From: an uncultured Acidimicrobiales bacterium
GTDB lineage: Bacteria > Actinomycetota > Acidimicrobiia > Acidimicrobiales > Hopanoidiivorantaceae
Assembly (NCBI GenBank): GCA_958295755.1
Contig: OY282367.1
Span: 268,294 to 332,293 of the forward strand
Direction of reading: 5' to 3'
DNA: 64,000 nt
Shown: piece by piece, positions 11,873 through 18,831 of the stretch
How positions within the stretch are numbered: position 1 is the first letter of the stretch
How the letters are laid out: the number at the start of each line of letters is the position of its first letter
The notes under the pieces: generated by a model
Told to the model about the DNA's origin: nothing
What the model saw: the letters and a program-made list of their open reading frames with translations, nothing else
Database searches by the model: none
Translations under genes and position numbers: made by a program

Positions 11873-11936
11873 GCGGCTAAGCTTTCAAGCTGTATGACAT
11901 TATTTTCGCAGCAATCTGAGCTTGCCAGCGATGGTA
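11873..11936. repeat. Leader repeat, copy A (shared with 19330-19393)
   Basis: About 64 bp spanning GCGGCTAAGCTTTCAAGCTG, the ATG and the first codons (MTLFSQQSELAS) recur at 19330-19393 with roughly 85 percent identity by eye. Here the leader opens the separate type ISP C-terminal gene. In the other copy it opens a short fragment. Confidence 0.9.
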
Positions 11937-12604
11937 GTGGTGCTATGGAGGATGTTGATAATATTACCGACTGGTGTTTGGGTGAGTTTCAGACCCGCTA
12001 CGACAACCCAGCTATCACCAAGGACGACATCTGGGAGTATCTTTATGGTGTGATGCATGCTCCTGATTGGCGTGAGAAATATGCTCATGATCTTCAGCGC
12101 AGCTTGCCTAGGGTGCCGCTTGCTGCTGACTTTGAGGCGTTTTGCGAAGCAGGTCGCCAGCTTATGGACTTACACATCAACTTTGAGACGGTGCCTGAGC
12201 ATTCGCAGGTCGTCTGCTTTGTAGACGGCAGTGCGGACGAAGGCTTGAGCGATCCTGAAGCCTACAGAATCCAAGGCCGTATGCGCTGGGGCAGAAACCC
12301 CGAAACAAAAAAACGAGACGACTACACTGTCTTGGAAGTCAATTCTCGTTGTCTGCTTTCTTTCATTCCTATTGAGGCGCAAAACTATACAGTCTCAGGC
12401 AGATCGCCATTGGATTGGGCTATCGACAGCCTCCGCCACAAAGAAGATAAACCCTCTGGCATCACCGACAACCCCAACGGCTGGTATATCTGGGAAGATG
12501 AGCCGTTTAATCTTATTCGCCATCTCCGCAGGCTTGTATTTGTGAGCACTGAAAGTGCCCGCATCATCTCGCAGTTGCCACCGTCGCTGGCTGAGCAGAA
12601 ATAG
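11894..12604 (+). CDS. Detached C-terminal domain of a type ISP restriction-modification enzyme
   Basis: The product corresponds to the C-terminal portion of single-chain type ISP enzymes: NITDWCLGEF..., ITKDDIWEYLYGVMHAPDWR, LPRVPLAADFEAFCEAGRQL, DLHINFE, and the end YTVSGRSPLDWAIDSLRHK, SGITDNPNGWY, IVFVST-like ARIISQLPPSL. In relatives this region follows the methyltransferase part and contributes to target recognition. Here it is its own gene, upstream of and in the same direction as the enzyme body (12644), which lacks it. ATG at 11894 (MTLFSQQ) is preferred because the same leader is copied at 19351. An in-frame TTG at 11867 is possible. It may act in trans. Confidence 0.8.
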   Translation: MTLFSQQSELASDGSGAMEDVDNITDWCLGEFQTRYDNPAITKDDIWEYLYGVMHAPDWREKYAHDLQRSLPRVPLAADFEAFCEAGRQLMDLHINFETVPEHSQVVCFVDGSADEGLSDPEAYRIQGRMRWGRNPETKKRDDYTVLEVNSRCLLSFIPIEAQNYTVSGRSPLDWAIDSLRHKEDKPSGITDNPNGWYIWEDEPFNLIRHLRRLVFVSTESARIISQLPPSLAEQK

Positions 12605-12643
12605 CCCCGCGCCCTACTTAAGCCCTGCCCTGAAACTCTCCCT

Positions 12644-15600
12644 ATGCCTAACCTCCACGAAACTATTGAACGCCTGAAGGAAGGCGATCCGTCTTCTGCT
12701 GTTTTAGGTCGCAGGTTTGAAGTTTTTGTCCAGGATGTTTTCAAGCGGCATCCAGGCGAGTACGGCAAAGAGCGATTCGCCGAAGTGTGGCTGTGGCAAG
12801 AGTGGCCCGACCGTGAGAGCTACGGTTATAGCACCGACTACGGCATCGACATTGTTGCCAAGCAAACTGATGCCTACGGCGGCGGTCTGTGCGCCATCCA
12901 AGTAAAGTTCCGCAGCACCGGCGGTGAAGTTTCAACCCAAGAAGTCAGCAACTTCCTTTCTGCGGTAGGTGGAGCTTTCTCATCTTCGTTGCTTGTGGCG
13001 TCGGCACCGATTGCCGGCAAGGGTGTAGACAAAATCCGTAAAGCCTCACCTCGCTGCGAAATTCTCCATACTGCTGAGATGGACACTTGGGTAGATGACT
13101 GGGCTGATTACTTGAGGTCTCCTCAAGATTTTGAGATACCGCCTCCGCCGAAGCACGAACTTTACGATTTCCAGAGGGATGCTGTGCGAGATGTGGTCAA
13201 AAAACTCTCAGACTCTGATCGCGGTAAGTTGATCTTGCCGTGTGGCACAGGCAAGTCGTTCGTGGCACTTCGCATCGCCGAAGAACTTGCCGGCAGAGGC
13301 GGGCGGGTGCTCTATCTCGTGCCCAACATCGCCCTTGTGGGCCAGACGATGCGCGAGTGGTCGGCGCAACGCAGCATCACGTTGCAATACTTAGGTGTCT
13401 GTTCTGACTCTACGGCTGGTCGTAAGGCTTCTGAGCGGGCCGATACAGCTGACGATCTCACCGAGCTAGCTATACCTGTTACTACTGACCCGGTAAAAAT
13501 CCGGAAGCAAATCACAGAGCCTGTGGCAGATGGTGTGATGCAGGTGGTATTTAGCACGTATCATTCTTCGCCGAAAGTCAAAGAGGCTATGGAGGCTGGT
13601 GGTGAGTTTGATCTGATTATCTGTGATGAGGCGCACAGAACCACTGGCATAGACAAAGGCACTGGCACCGACAAAATAGAAGGCTATGAGTCGTACTACC
13701 AGATAGTCCATCACGACCGCCACATCTCAGCCAAACGGCGGCTTTATATGACTGCTACTCCTAGAGTGTTCGCTGAGCGCGCTAGGAAAGATCTAGCCGA
13801 AGGCGAAGACCCCGACTGCTACGACATGAATGATGAGAGCGTCTACGGTGAAGAGATCTATCGGATGTCGTTCGGCGAGGCGGTGGAGGCTGGGCATCTG
13901 ACTGAGTATGAAGTGCTGGTGATAACCGCGAGCCAAGAAGCGTATCTGCAATCCATCGGGGGGGGGTCCCACGAATTGATATTCGGGGAAGACTCCGAGA
14001 CTTCCCTCAACGATGCTGTAAAACTCGCAGGCTGCTGGGACGCCCTGGCATCTCCTTTGACCACCGAAATCTCCGAATGGTTGCCGGGGCAAATACATGA
14101 GGAAGGTGGTGAGCCTTCTCGCTCAGCCATCGGTTTCACTAACAGGGTTGCTACCAGCCAGTTCGTAGCCGAAAAGTGGGAGACAGTCGCCAAGAGCATC
14201 GCAAGCAAGGCGGCTGATCCCAAATTTAAACCTGAGGCAGTCATGCAGACGGGGCCAAGTGGGGAACAAATCCGCACAATAGGGGAAATCGATTACCCAG
14301 ATTTCTCAGTTAGCAAAGCTCCCCGTAGTGCTTTTTTGCGTATAGAAGTTGGCCATGTGGACGGCACCACTCCTGCTGCTGAGCGAGTGAAACACCTCAG
14401 ACGACTAGAACAAGACCGATACGCGGCAGACATCTGTCAAATCATAACTAATGCTCGTGTGCTCTCCGAAGGTGTGAATGTGCCGAGTTTGGACGCTGTG
14501 TTATTCCTAGACCCTCGCAGCAGCCAGATAGACATCACCCAGCAAGTTGGCCGTGTGATGCGCCGCGCCCCCGGCAAAGACAAGGGCTACATAGTCATCC
14601 CGGTAGTCGTGCCCGAAGACGCCGACCCACGCGAGCAACTACAAGCCAGCGATTGGAGCACCGTGTGGCAGGTGGTGAAAGCCCTGCGCTCACACGATGA
14701 GAGGCTCAACTACTACATCAACCAGCCCGATGCTTGGGCGCAGAACGCTCCTTTCTCGGTGCGAGCAGCAAGGCTGGGCGAACCCGAGGGGGATCCCAAA
14801 AAACAGCAAGAAACATACAGACAGCTCCATCTGGAACTCAGCCGTGAGATCGCTTCCAAAGTGGTAGAAATGTGTGGCGACCGGCAAACATATCCCACTT
14901 GGGGCCGCCGGGCAGCCGAGGTTTGCGCTCAAATTCAAAAGCGGGTTGAATATCTAACCAGCGAGGGTGGTCTTTGCGAAGACGCTTTTGTGAAGTTCCT
15001 TGAGGGAATCCGAGCGTCAGTGCGCGGCGAGGTTGAAGTAGCAGCAGCACAGCAGATGATCGCCCAGCACATCGTGACTATCCCCGTGTTCGACGCCATG
15101 CTAGGCAAAAACGAGTTCTCTCAGCACAATCCCGTGAGCAAAGAGATAGAGCGACTGCTAGTTGAGTTCAAAGCCAAAGGCGTGAGCTTCAGCGGCGAAA
15201 TCAAGCCTCTCACCCGCGCCTATCAAAACATGAGCGAAGCATTTGAAGGAGCAGTAGAAGGCTCAGCCCGGCTAGACATCTTGCGCCAGATATATGACGG
15301 CTTCTTCAAAGAAGCAATGCAAGACGAAGTAAAACGGCTAGGGATTGTCTATACCCCCGTAGAGATAGTAGATTTCATGGTCCGCTCCGCCGCTGCCATC
15401 TGCCAAAAAGAGTTCGGCAGAAGCCTCAGTGATGAAAATGTGCACATTCTGGACCCTTTCTGCGGGACCGGCACTTTCTTGACACAGCTGTTAGAACTGC
15501 GGGACGGCAATGGTGAATACATCATCGGAGACGAAGACCTAGACAGGAAATACCATCACGAACTACACGCCAACGAACTAGTGCTACTGGCATATTACAT

Positions 15601-17221
15601 AGCTGCTCTGAAGATAGAAGAAGCGAAGCACATGAGAGGTCTTGAAGCTAGCAAAAATATTGGCTACCAGCCATTTGATGGGATTTTATTGACTGACACT
15701 TTTCTAAATCCACCAGAGCAGGCTTCGTTCACAGATTATCTTGGCGAAAACATCCAAGGGCGTCTCAGACAAGACCAGATCCCTATGACAATAATTTTCA
15801 GTAATCCTCCTTGGTCTTCGGGGCAGAAATCTTCAGGTGATGATAATCCAAACATTGAGTACGAGGAGATTTCAAATAGAATTAATGCCACCTATGGAGT
15901 TAAACAGTATGAAATCACTGGGAAACCCAAAGGTGGCAATGCCTTTGGCAACCTATATTTAAAAGCCTTGAGGTGGGCAACAGACAGGATACTTCCCACC
16001 GAAGATAGAGACGATAACCCCGCAATTATAGGGCTAGTCCATCCGAACTCTTTGACAGATGCAACATCACTGGCTGGAGTTCGCGCAACGATGCGAGAAG
16101 AATTCTCTGACATCTATGTGGTGAACCTGCGAGGTAATGCCTACAAAGCAGGTGAAGAATTCCGAAAAGAAGGTGACAAGATTTTTGGTGCAGGTTCCCG
16201 CAATGGGGTGCAGATAACCTTTCTAGTCCGCAATCCCAGCAAAGATCTGTCTGAAGCAGCCACTTTGCACTATGCCCAAGTGCCCGACAGGATGAGTTTG
16301 GAACAAAAATTCAGATGGCTCAGAGACTTGGATGATATAACAAATTCTAAATTAGAAGAAGTACCGCTGAATCCTCAACACGATTGGGTAAATATTAGCG
16401 ATGGAACATATGAAAATCTAATGCCAGTATGCGATAGCGATCGCAAGAATCCTAATGTTTTTGCAACAAAGCATGCAAATGGCGTAGCAACAGCCTGTGA
16501 TGTTTATGTGTATTCATTCAGTAGGCGTGCTCTCGAGGAAAAAATTCAAAACTTAATTGAAGTTTACAACGAAGCTTTAGATGATGTGGACTGCGGTTTA
16601 GCGACCATAGAGACAGCCACTCAGAACACCCAACTAGAAGCCATCAAATGGACCGAAACCCTTAAGAGCTCTTTCAAGCGACGTGAACAAATTGAGTTTG
16701 ACCCTAATCGAATGCGCGAAGTTTTGTATCGTCCTTTCACAAAACTTTGGCTCTACGAAGACGACCGTATTCTGTCTCGTGTGAAAACTATTCTATCTAT
16801 ATTCCCCAGAGATGCGGATGTCGAAGCTTTCGAAGTCACAGGGGGCTCAAATAATAGTAGCCCTGACAGTCTGATGGCTGTTGATGGTATTTCAGATTTG
16901 AATAGTATAGGACCGGGACGGGGGGGGGTCGCGTCATTGCAAGACGGCGATTCTCACAACCAGCGGCAGCAACATGATTTTCCAGACACTCGCGACGAAC
17001 CTGCTGACCGATCTAGCGGCGATCAAGGGATCCCAACAGACCAGGGTGATACCGCGAGCAAAATAGGCGGGGGGGGGGGTGCCTGCAAAGACATTCTCAG
17101 AACAACAATTCTCGTCAGGTGCGACAACCAACTCCCATTCACAACCTTCGCGACCAGCACTCTCCCAGACCTCCACATCACCGGACGCCCAACCCGCAAC
17201 CTCCCCAGATATCAATTCTGA
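12644..17221 (+). CDS. Type ISP restriction-modification enzyme body: nuclease-helicase-methyltransferase
   Basis: Type ISP enzymes are single-chain, translocating restriction-modification proteins. The 1525-residue frame has an N-terminal Mrr-like nuclease (GIDIV with Asp69, then IQVK with Gln86 and Lys88), an SF2 helicase (LPCGTGKS near 200, ICDEAH near 326, YMTATPRVF, QQVGRVMRRA), a coupler, and an N6-adenine methyltransferase (DPFCGTGTFL near 940, FSNPPW near 1053, YRPFTKLWLYED near 1370). The expected C-terminal domain is missing and lies upstream at 11894-12604. Residues after about 1395 run through poly-G tracts and a cassette array. In this assembly the frame ends in cassette 2 at 17221. 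A further G9 tract lies inside the helicase (13958). Confidence 0.9.
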   Translation: MPNLHETIERLKEGDPSSAVLGRRFEVFVQDVFKRHPGEYGKERFAEVWLWQEWPDRESYGYSTDYGIDIVAKQTDAYGGGLCAIQVKFRSTGGEVSTQEVSNFLSAVGGAFSSSLLVASAPIAGKGVDKIRKASPRCEILHTAEMDTWVDDWADYLRSPQDFEIPPPPKHELYDFQRDAVRDVVKKLSDSDRGKLILPCGTGKSFVALRIAEELAGRGGRVLYLVPNIALVGQTMREWSAQRSITLQYLGVCSDSTAGRKASERADTADDLTELAIPVTTDPVKIRKQITEPVADGVMQVVFSTYHSSPKVKEAMEAGGEFDLIICDEAHRTTGIDKGTGTDKIEGYESYYQIVHHDRHISAKRRLYMTATPRVFAERARKDLAEGEDPDCYDMNDESVYGEEIYRMSFGEAVEAGHLTEYEVLVITASQEAYLQSIGGGSHELIFGEDSETSLNDAVKLAGCWDALASPLTTEISEWLPGQIHEEGGEPSRSAIGFTNRVATSQFVAEKWETVAKSIASKAADPKFKPEAVMQTGPSGEQIRTIGEIDYPDFSVSKAPRSAFLRIEVGHVDGTTPAAERVKHLRRLEQDRYAADICQIITNARVLSEGVNVPSLDAVLFLDPRSSQIDITQQVGRVMRRAPGKDKGYIVIPVVVPEDADPREQLQASDWSTVWQVVKALRSHDERLNYYINQPDAWAQNAPFSVRAARLGEPEGDPKKQQETYRQLHLELSREIASKVVEMCGDRQTYPTWGRRAAEVCAQIQKRVEYLTSEGGLCEDAFVKFLEGIRASVRGEVEVAAAQQMIAQHIVTIPVFDAMLGKNEFSQHNPVSKEIERLLVEFKAKGVSFSGEIKPLTRAYQNMSEAFEGAVEGSARLDILRQIYDGFFKEAMQDEVKRLGIVYTPVEIVDFMVRSAAAICQKEFGRSLSDENVHILDPFCGTGTFLTQLLELRDGNGEYIIGDEDLDRKYHHELHANELVLLAYYIAALKIEEAKHMRGLEASKNIGYQPFDGILLTDTFLNPPEQASFTDYLGENIQGRLRQDQIPMTIIFSNPPWSSGQKSSGDDNPNIEYEEISNRINATYGVKQYEITGKPKGGNAFGNLYLKALRWATDRILPTEDRDDNPAIIGLVHPNSLTDATSLAGVRATMREEFSDIYVVNLRGNAYKAGEEFRKEGDKIFGAGSRNGVQITFLVRNPSKDLSEAATLHYAQVPDRMSLEQKFRWLRDLDDITNSKLEEVPLNPQHDWVNISDGTYENLMPVCDSDRKNPNVFATKHANGVATACDVYVYSFSRRALEEKIQNLIEVYNEALDDVDCGLATIETATQNTQLEAIKWTETLKSSFKRREQIEFDPNRMREVLYRPFTKLWLYEDDRILSRVKTILSIFPRDADVEAFEVTGGSNNSSPDSLMAVDGISDLNSIGPGRGGVASLQDGDSHNQRQQHDFPDTRDEPADRSSGDQGIPTDQGDTASKIGGGGGACKDILRTTILVRCDNQLPFTTFATSTLPDLHITGRPTRNLPRYQF
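13958..13966 (+). repeat. G9 tract (T0) inside the helicase domain
   Basis: Nine consecutive G read as three glycine codons in LQSIGGGSHE. Gain or loss of one G would shift the frame and remove the helicase C-part, methyltransferase and cassettes. In this assembly the tract is in the ON length. Confidence 0.9.
16830..16919 (+). other. Cassette 0: in-frame copy ahead of the first array tract
   Basis: In the enzyme's own frame, EAFEVTGGSN...PDSLMAVDGISDLNSIG resembles the cassette motif (ILxTxxSN...LAT..L.DL....G). It lacks the R-x-IPR end, which is replaced by the G9 tract at 16920. It would be present in every frame variant. Confidence 0.6.
16920..16928 (+). repeat. G9 tract (T1)
   Basis: First array tract. 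With nine G the enzyme frame passes through cassette 1 as nonsense-free filler to T2. Loss of one G or gain of two would enter cassette 1. Gain of one or loss of two would end at the TGA at 16975-16977. Confidence 0.92.
16929..17066 (+). other. Cassette 1 (frame: codons start at 16929)
   Basis: Reads SRHCKTAILTTSGSN, then FQTLATNLLTDLAAIKGS and RVIPRAK, followed by TAG at 17064-17066 just ahead of tract T2. It is one of seven copies of the type ISP segment that normally precedes the C-terminal domain. Confidence 0.85.
17069..17079 (+). repeat. G11 tract (T2)
   Basis: Second array tract, preceded by AAATAGGC. Entering in the enzyme frame with eleven G leads to cassette 2. One extra G leads to cassette 3, and one fewer leads to the open third frame that runs to T3. 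Confidence 0.92.
17080..17221 (+). other. Cassette 2 (currently in frame with the enzyme)
   Basis: Reads ACKDILRTTILVRCDN, PFTTFATSTLPDLHITG and RNLPRYQF, then TGA at 17219-17221. This is the C-terminus of the 1525-residue protein in this assembly. Its end overlaps the start of cassette 3 by 16 bp in another frame. Confidence 0.85.
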
Positions 17222-17337
17222 TAACGACCCCGTCAAGCGTGGCGAAAGTGACGGTACTGGCATCAGTAGTTCTAGCGGACCTTCACTGCCTGTCGGGGAT
17301 AAACGCAGCAAGAGCGATACCGAGAATCAAGAAATAG
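17206..17337 (+). other. Cassette 3
   Basis: Reads QISILITTPSSVAKVTVLAS, VVLADLHCLSGIN and ARAIPRIKK, then TAG at 17335-17337 ahead of T3. The frame is open back to T2, giving a Gln/Pro-rich lead-in (QPTPIHNLRDQHSPRPPHH). Confidence 0.85.
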
Positions 17338-17339
17338 AC

Positions 17340-17349
17340 GGGGGGGGGG
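17340..17349 (+). repeat. G10 tract (T3)
   Basis: Third array tract, preceded by AAATAGAC and followed by TGCCTGCAAAG as at T2. From the open frame, cassettes 4 or 5 are entered by length change, and an unchanged length continues to T4. Confidence 0.92.
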
Positions 17350-17350
17350 T

Positions 17351-17488
17351 GCCTGCAAAGCCATTCTCATCACAACCCCATCCAACAAGGCAATCTTCGG
17401 AATTCTCGCGAGCAGAATTCTCGGAGACCTCTGCGCAGTCGGAACTCAACAAGCCAGCCGAGCAATCTCAAGAAAACGATCATTCTGA
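17351..17488 (+). other. Cassette 4
   Basis: Reads ACKAILITTPSNKAIFGILA, SRILGDLCAVGTQQ and SRAISRKRSF, then TGA at 17486-17488. Its start is nearly identical in DNA to that of cassette 2. Confidence 0.85.
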
Positions 17489-17598
17489 CAGGCCCCTCCA
17501 ACATGGCACTCTTCGGAACCCTAGCCACCCTCCAGCTTCCCGACCTTCACTCTATGGCAGCCGGCCAGCAGACCAGGGTGATCCCCCGAGCGAAATAG
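17473..17598 (+). other. Cassette 5
   Basis: Reads KTIILTGPSNMALFGTLATL, QLPDLHSMAAGQQ and TRVIPRAK, then TAG at 17596-17598 ahead of T4. Its end is nearly identical to that of cassette 1. It overlaps cassette 4 by 16 bp. Confidence 0.85.
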
Positions 17599-17600
17599 AC

Positions 17601-17610
17601 GGGGGGGGGG
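17601..17610 (+). repeat. G10 tract (T4)
   Basis: Fourth array tract, preceded by AAATAGAC. With ten G the open frame coming from T3 leads to cassette 7. Loss of one G leads to cassette 6. Gain of one reads past the array to a TAG at 17906-17908. Confidence 0.92.
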
Positions 17611-17763
17611 TGCCGTTGCCAAGCAATTTGGGTGGCATGTCCTTCCAACACCAGCGTCTTCACGACACTCGCGACCAACATCCCCGGCGATCTCAAAGCA
17701 GCTGGAATCAACCAAGCCAACCGAGCCATCTCCAGAACCAAACAAATCGCCCCAGCATCCTAA
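17611..17763 (+). other. Cassette 6
   Basis: Reads CRCQAIWVACPSNTSVFTTL, ATNIPGDLKAAGINQ and NRAISRTKQIAPAS, then TAA at 17761-17763. It overlaps the start of cassette 7 by 19 bp. Confidence 0.83.
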
Positions 17764-17882
17764 TCAACCAAACTCAGCAGCTCCCCTTCACAACCTTAGC
17801 AACCAATCAACTATTCGACCTCTGCGCCACCGGTCGCCAAACCCGCGCCGCACCCCGACGCCTAATAGAAAGCGGTTGTTAA
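17745..17882 (+). other. Cassette 7, last of the array
   Basis: Reads NRPSILINQTQQLPFTTLAT, NQLFDLCATGRQ and RAAPRRLIESGC, then TAA at 17880-17882. Its frame is open from 17079, crossing T3 and T4 without a stop (a 267-codon frame rich in Ser, Gln and Pro). Confidence 0.83.
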
Positions 17883-18376
17883 GTCGGCTCGACTGGTGCG
17901 AGATCTAGAGCTTTATCTCGAAAGGGTTTCAAATCCTCAGAGAAGAACTTGTTATATCTCTCCCCGTCTATCTGCTGATATTGGTCGTAATGCGAAGCTA
18001 GGTCGGATGTCTCCTCAATCCACATCAGGGTTTGCTGTGAAAAGTTTCGCCTGCCAGCAGGGCTCAACCCCCGCACAGCATTGCCCAATCGGATGATAGG
18101 AAGAAGTGAAGCATAGTAAGTCTTGCGACAACTCCAGTCGGGGGTCTCTATTAGCAATTCTGGATGATCTTCACCGCAATCAATGAGATCATTAGCATAT
18201 TTGAGAATATCAATAAAAAAAACTGCATCACTGTGATCTGTCATGTTACATAACCTCCTAACAACATCCTTACCGGCAGCCAGCCAATCTTCATAAGAGT
18301 GGAAGTGACTGACACTCTGCATTACCTCAAGCCCCAGATGCAGAGCGTCTTGCATGCGGATTTCCCGCTCATCCAT
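17879..18376 (-). CDS. Unknown protein paired with a MntA-like nucleotidyltransferase
   Basis: I do not recognise this 165-residue family. It is predicted to be mostly helical, with one cysteine pair region and no HEPN R-x4-6-H-x-Y motif (HYDQY near residue 130 is not the motif). It starts 8 bp inside the end of the MntA-like gene at 18369, so it occupies the position a HepT toxin normally takes. It may be the toxin or target of that nucleotidyltransferase. Its end overlaps the end of cassette 7 on the other strand by 4 bp. The coding choice rests on the overlap with mntA and the absence of a better frame. Confidence 0.65.
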   Translation of the reverse strand: MDEREIRMQDALHLGLEVMQSVSHFHSYEDWLAAGKDVVRRLCNMTDHSDAVFFIDILKYANDLIDCGEDHPELLIETPDWSCRKTYYASLLPIIRLGNAVRGLSPAGRRNFSQQTLMWIEETSDLASHYDQYQQIDGERYNKFFSEDLKPFRDKALDLAPVEPT

Positions 18377-18683
18377 AAATCTTGACGGCTCCTTCCAGTA
18401 TATATTTTCGCAGTAGCCAGTTGTGGCTCTCTCGCAAAGCGTCCATATCCACCAAGTCCACTTCCCGTCCGAATACAGAACTCAAAGCTTCGTCCCTGTC
18501 CACAACGAGCTCGATCTCTGCAGGCAAATTCCTCCCACGCTGGTACTGAACCAGCACATCCACATCGCTGTCAATGGCAAAATCACCACGGGCCATCGAC
18601 CCGAAGACCCACATCTCAGCCACCCCCCACTCAGAGCAGAAGTGGGTCAGAGCGTCAGTGTCGTAGCATAGCTCGTTCTCCAT
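18369..18683 (-). CDS. Second MntA-like minimal nucleotidyltransferase
   Basis: The 104-residue protein shows GS-x10-D-x-D in VFGSMARGDFAIDSDVDVLV (Gly28, Ser29, Asp40, Asp42), followed by VDLVDMDAL and a C-terminal ILEGAVKIYG typical of minimal nucleotidyltransferases of the MNT/HEPN type. It is related to, but distinct from, the copy at 11486-11860. It is translated first, ahead of the unknown gene at 17879-18376. An antitoxin-like AMPylase role is inferred from the family. Confidence 0.8.
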   Translation of the reverse strand: MENELCYDTDALTHFCSEWGVAEMWVFGSMARGDFAIDSDVDVLVQYQRGRNLPAEIELVVDRDEALSSVFGREVDLVDMDALRESHNWLLRKYILEGAVKIYG

Positions 18684-18714
18684 AAGCTTTAGGATAGTAG
18701 CGTCTGTAGGAGAC

Positions 18715-18825
18715 TAAACAGAATCTGTCCAATGACAACCTAGCTATCACCAAAGATGACATCAGGGAGTCATGCCTTCAGGTAGTCGCTCAAAACTGGG
18801 CGTGGCATCGACTCGTCAAAAAGTA
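18715..18825 (+). pseudogene. Remnant of the type ISP C-terminal domain
   Basis: The plus strand encodes DNLAITKDDIRESCLQVVAQ and WAWHRLV, which match DNPAITKDDIWEYLYGVMHA and WREKYA of the complete domain at 11894-12604. At DNA level GCTATCACCAAAGATGACATC differs from the intact copy at two third positions. There is no start and the rest of the domain is gone, so this is a decayed copy at roughly the place where the enzyme's own C-terminus would be expected. Confidence 0.75.
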
Positions 18826-18831
18826 GTAAGA

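Noticed and set aside
11867..11893. Upstream TTG start for the detached C-terminal gene
   Set aside because: The copied leader at 19330 conserves the ATG context (MTLFSQQ), which supports the ATG at 11894.
16934..17311. Minus-strand open frames opposite the cassette array (125 and 64 codons) with a shared YFARGITLVCW segment
   Set aside because: The similarity comes from the duplicated plus-strand blocks around the G tracts. The plus-strand cassettes explain the sequence better and match a known protein segment.
16920..17610. The array explained entirely as homopolymer sequencing errors in a normal gene
   Set aside because: Correcting tract lengths cannot remove the seven separate homologous copies with individual stops. 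Length errors may still affect which cassette appears in frame, so the current state is uncertain.
17079..17882. The 267-codon plus-strand frame as an independent Ser/Gln-rich gene
   Set aside because: Only its last 45 codons resemble a protein family. The rest is the pass-through frame of the array and has no ribosome site.
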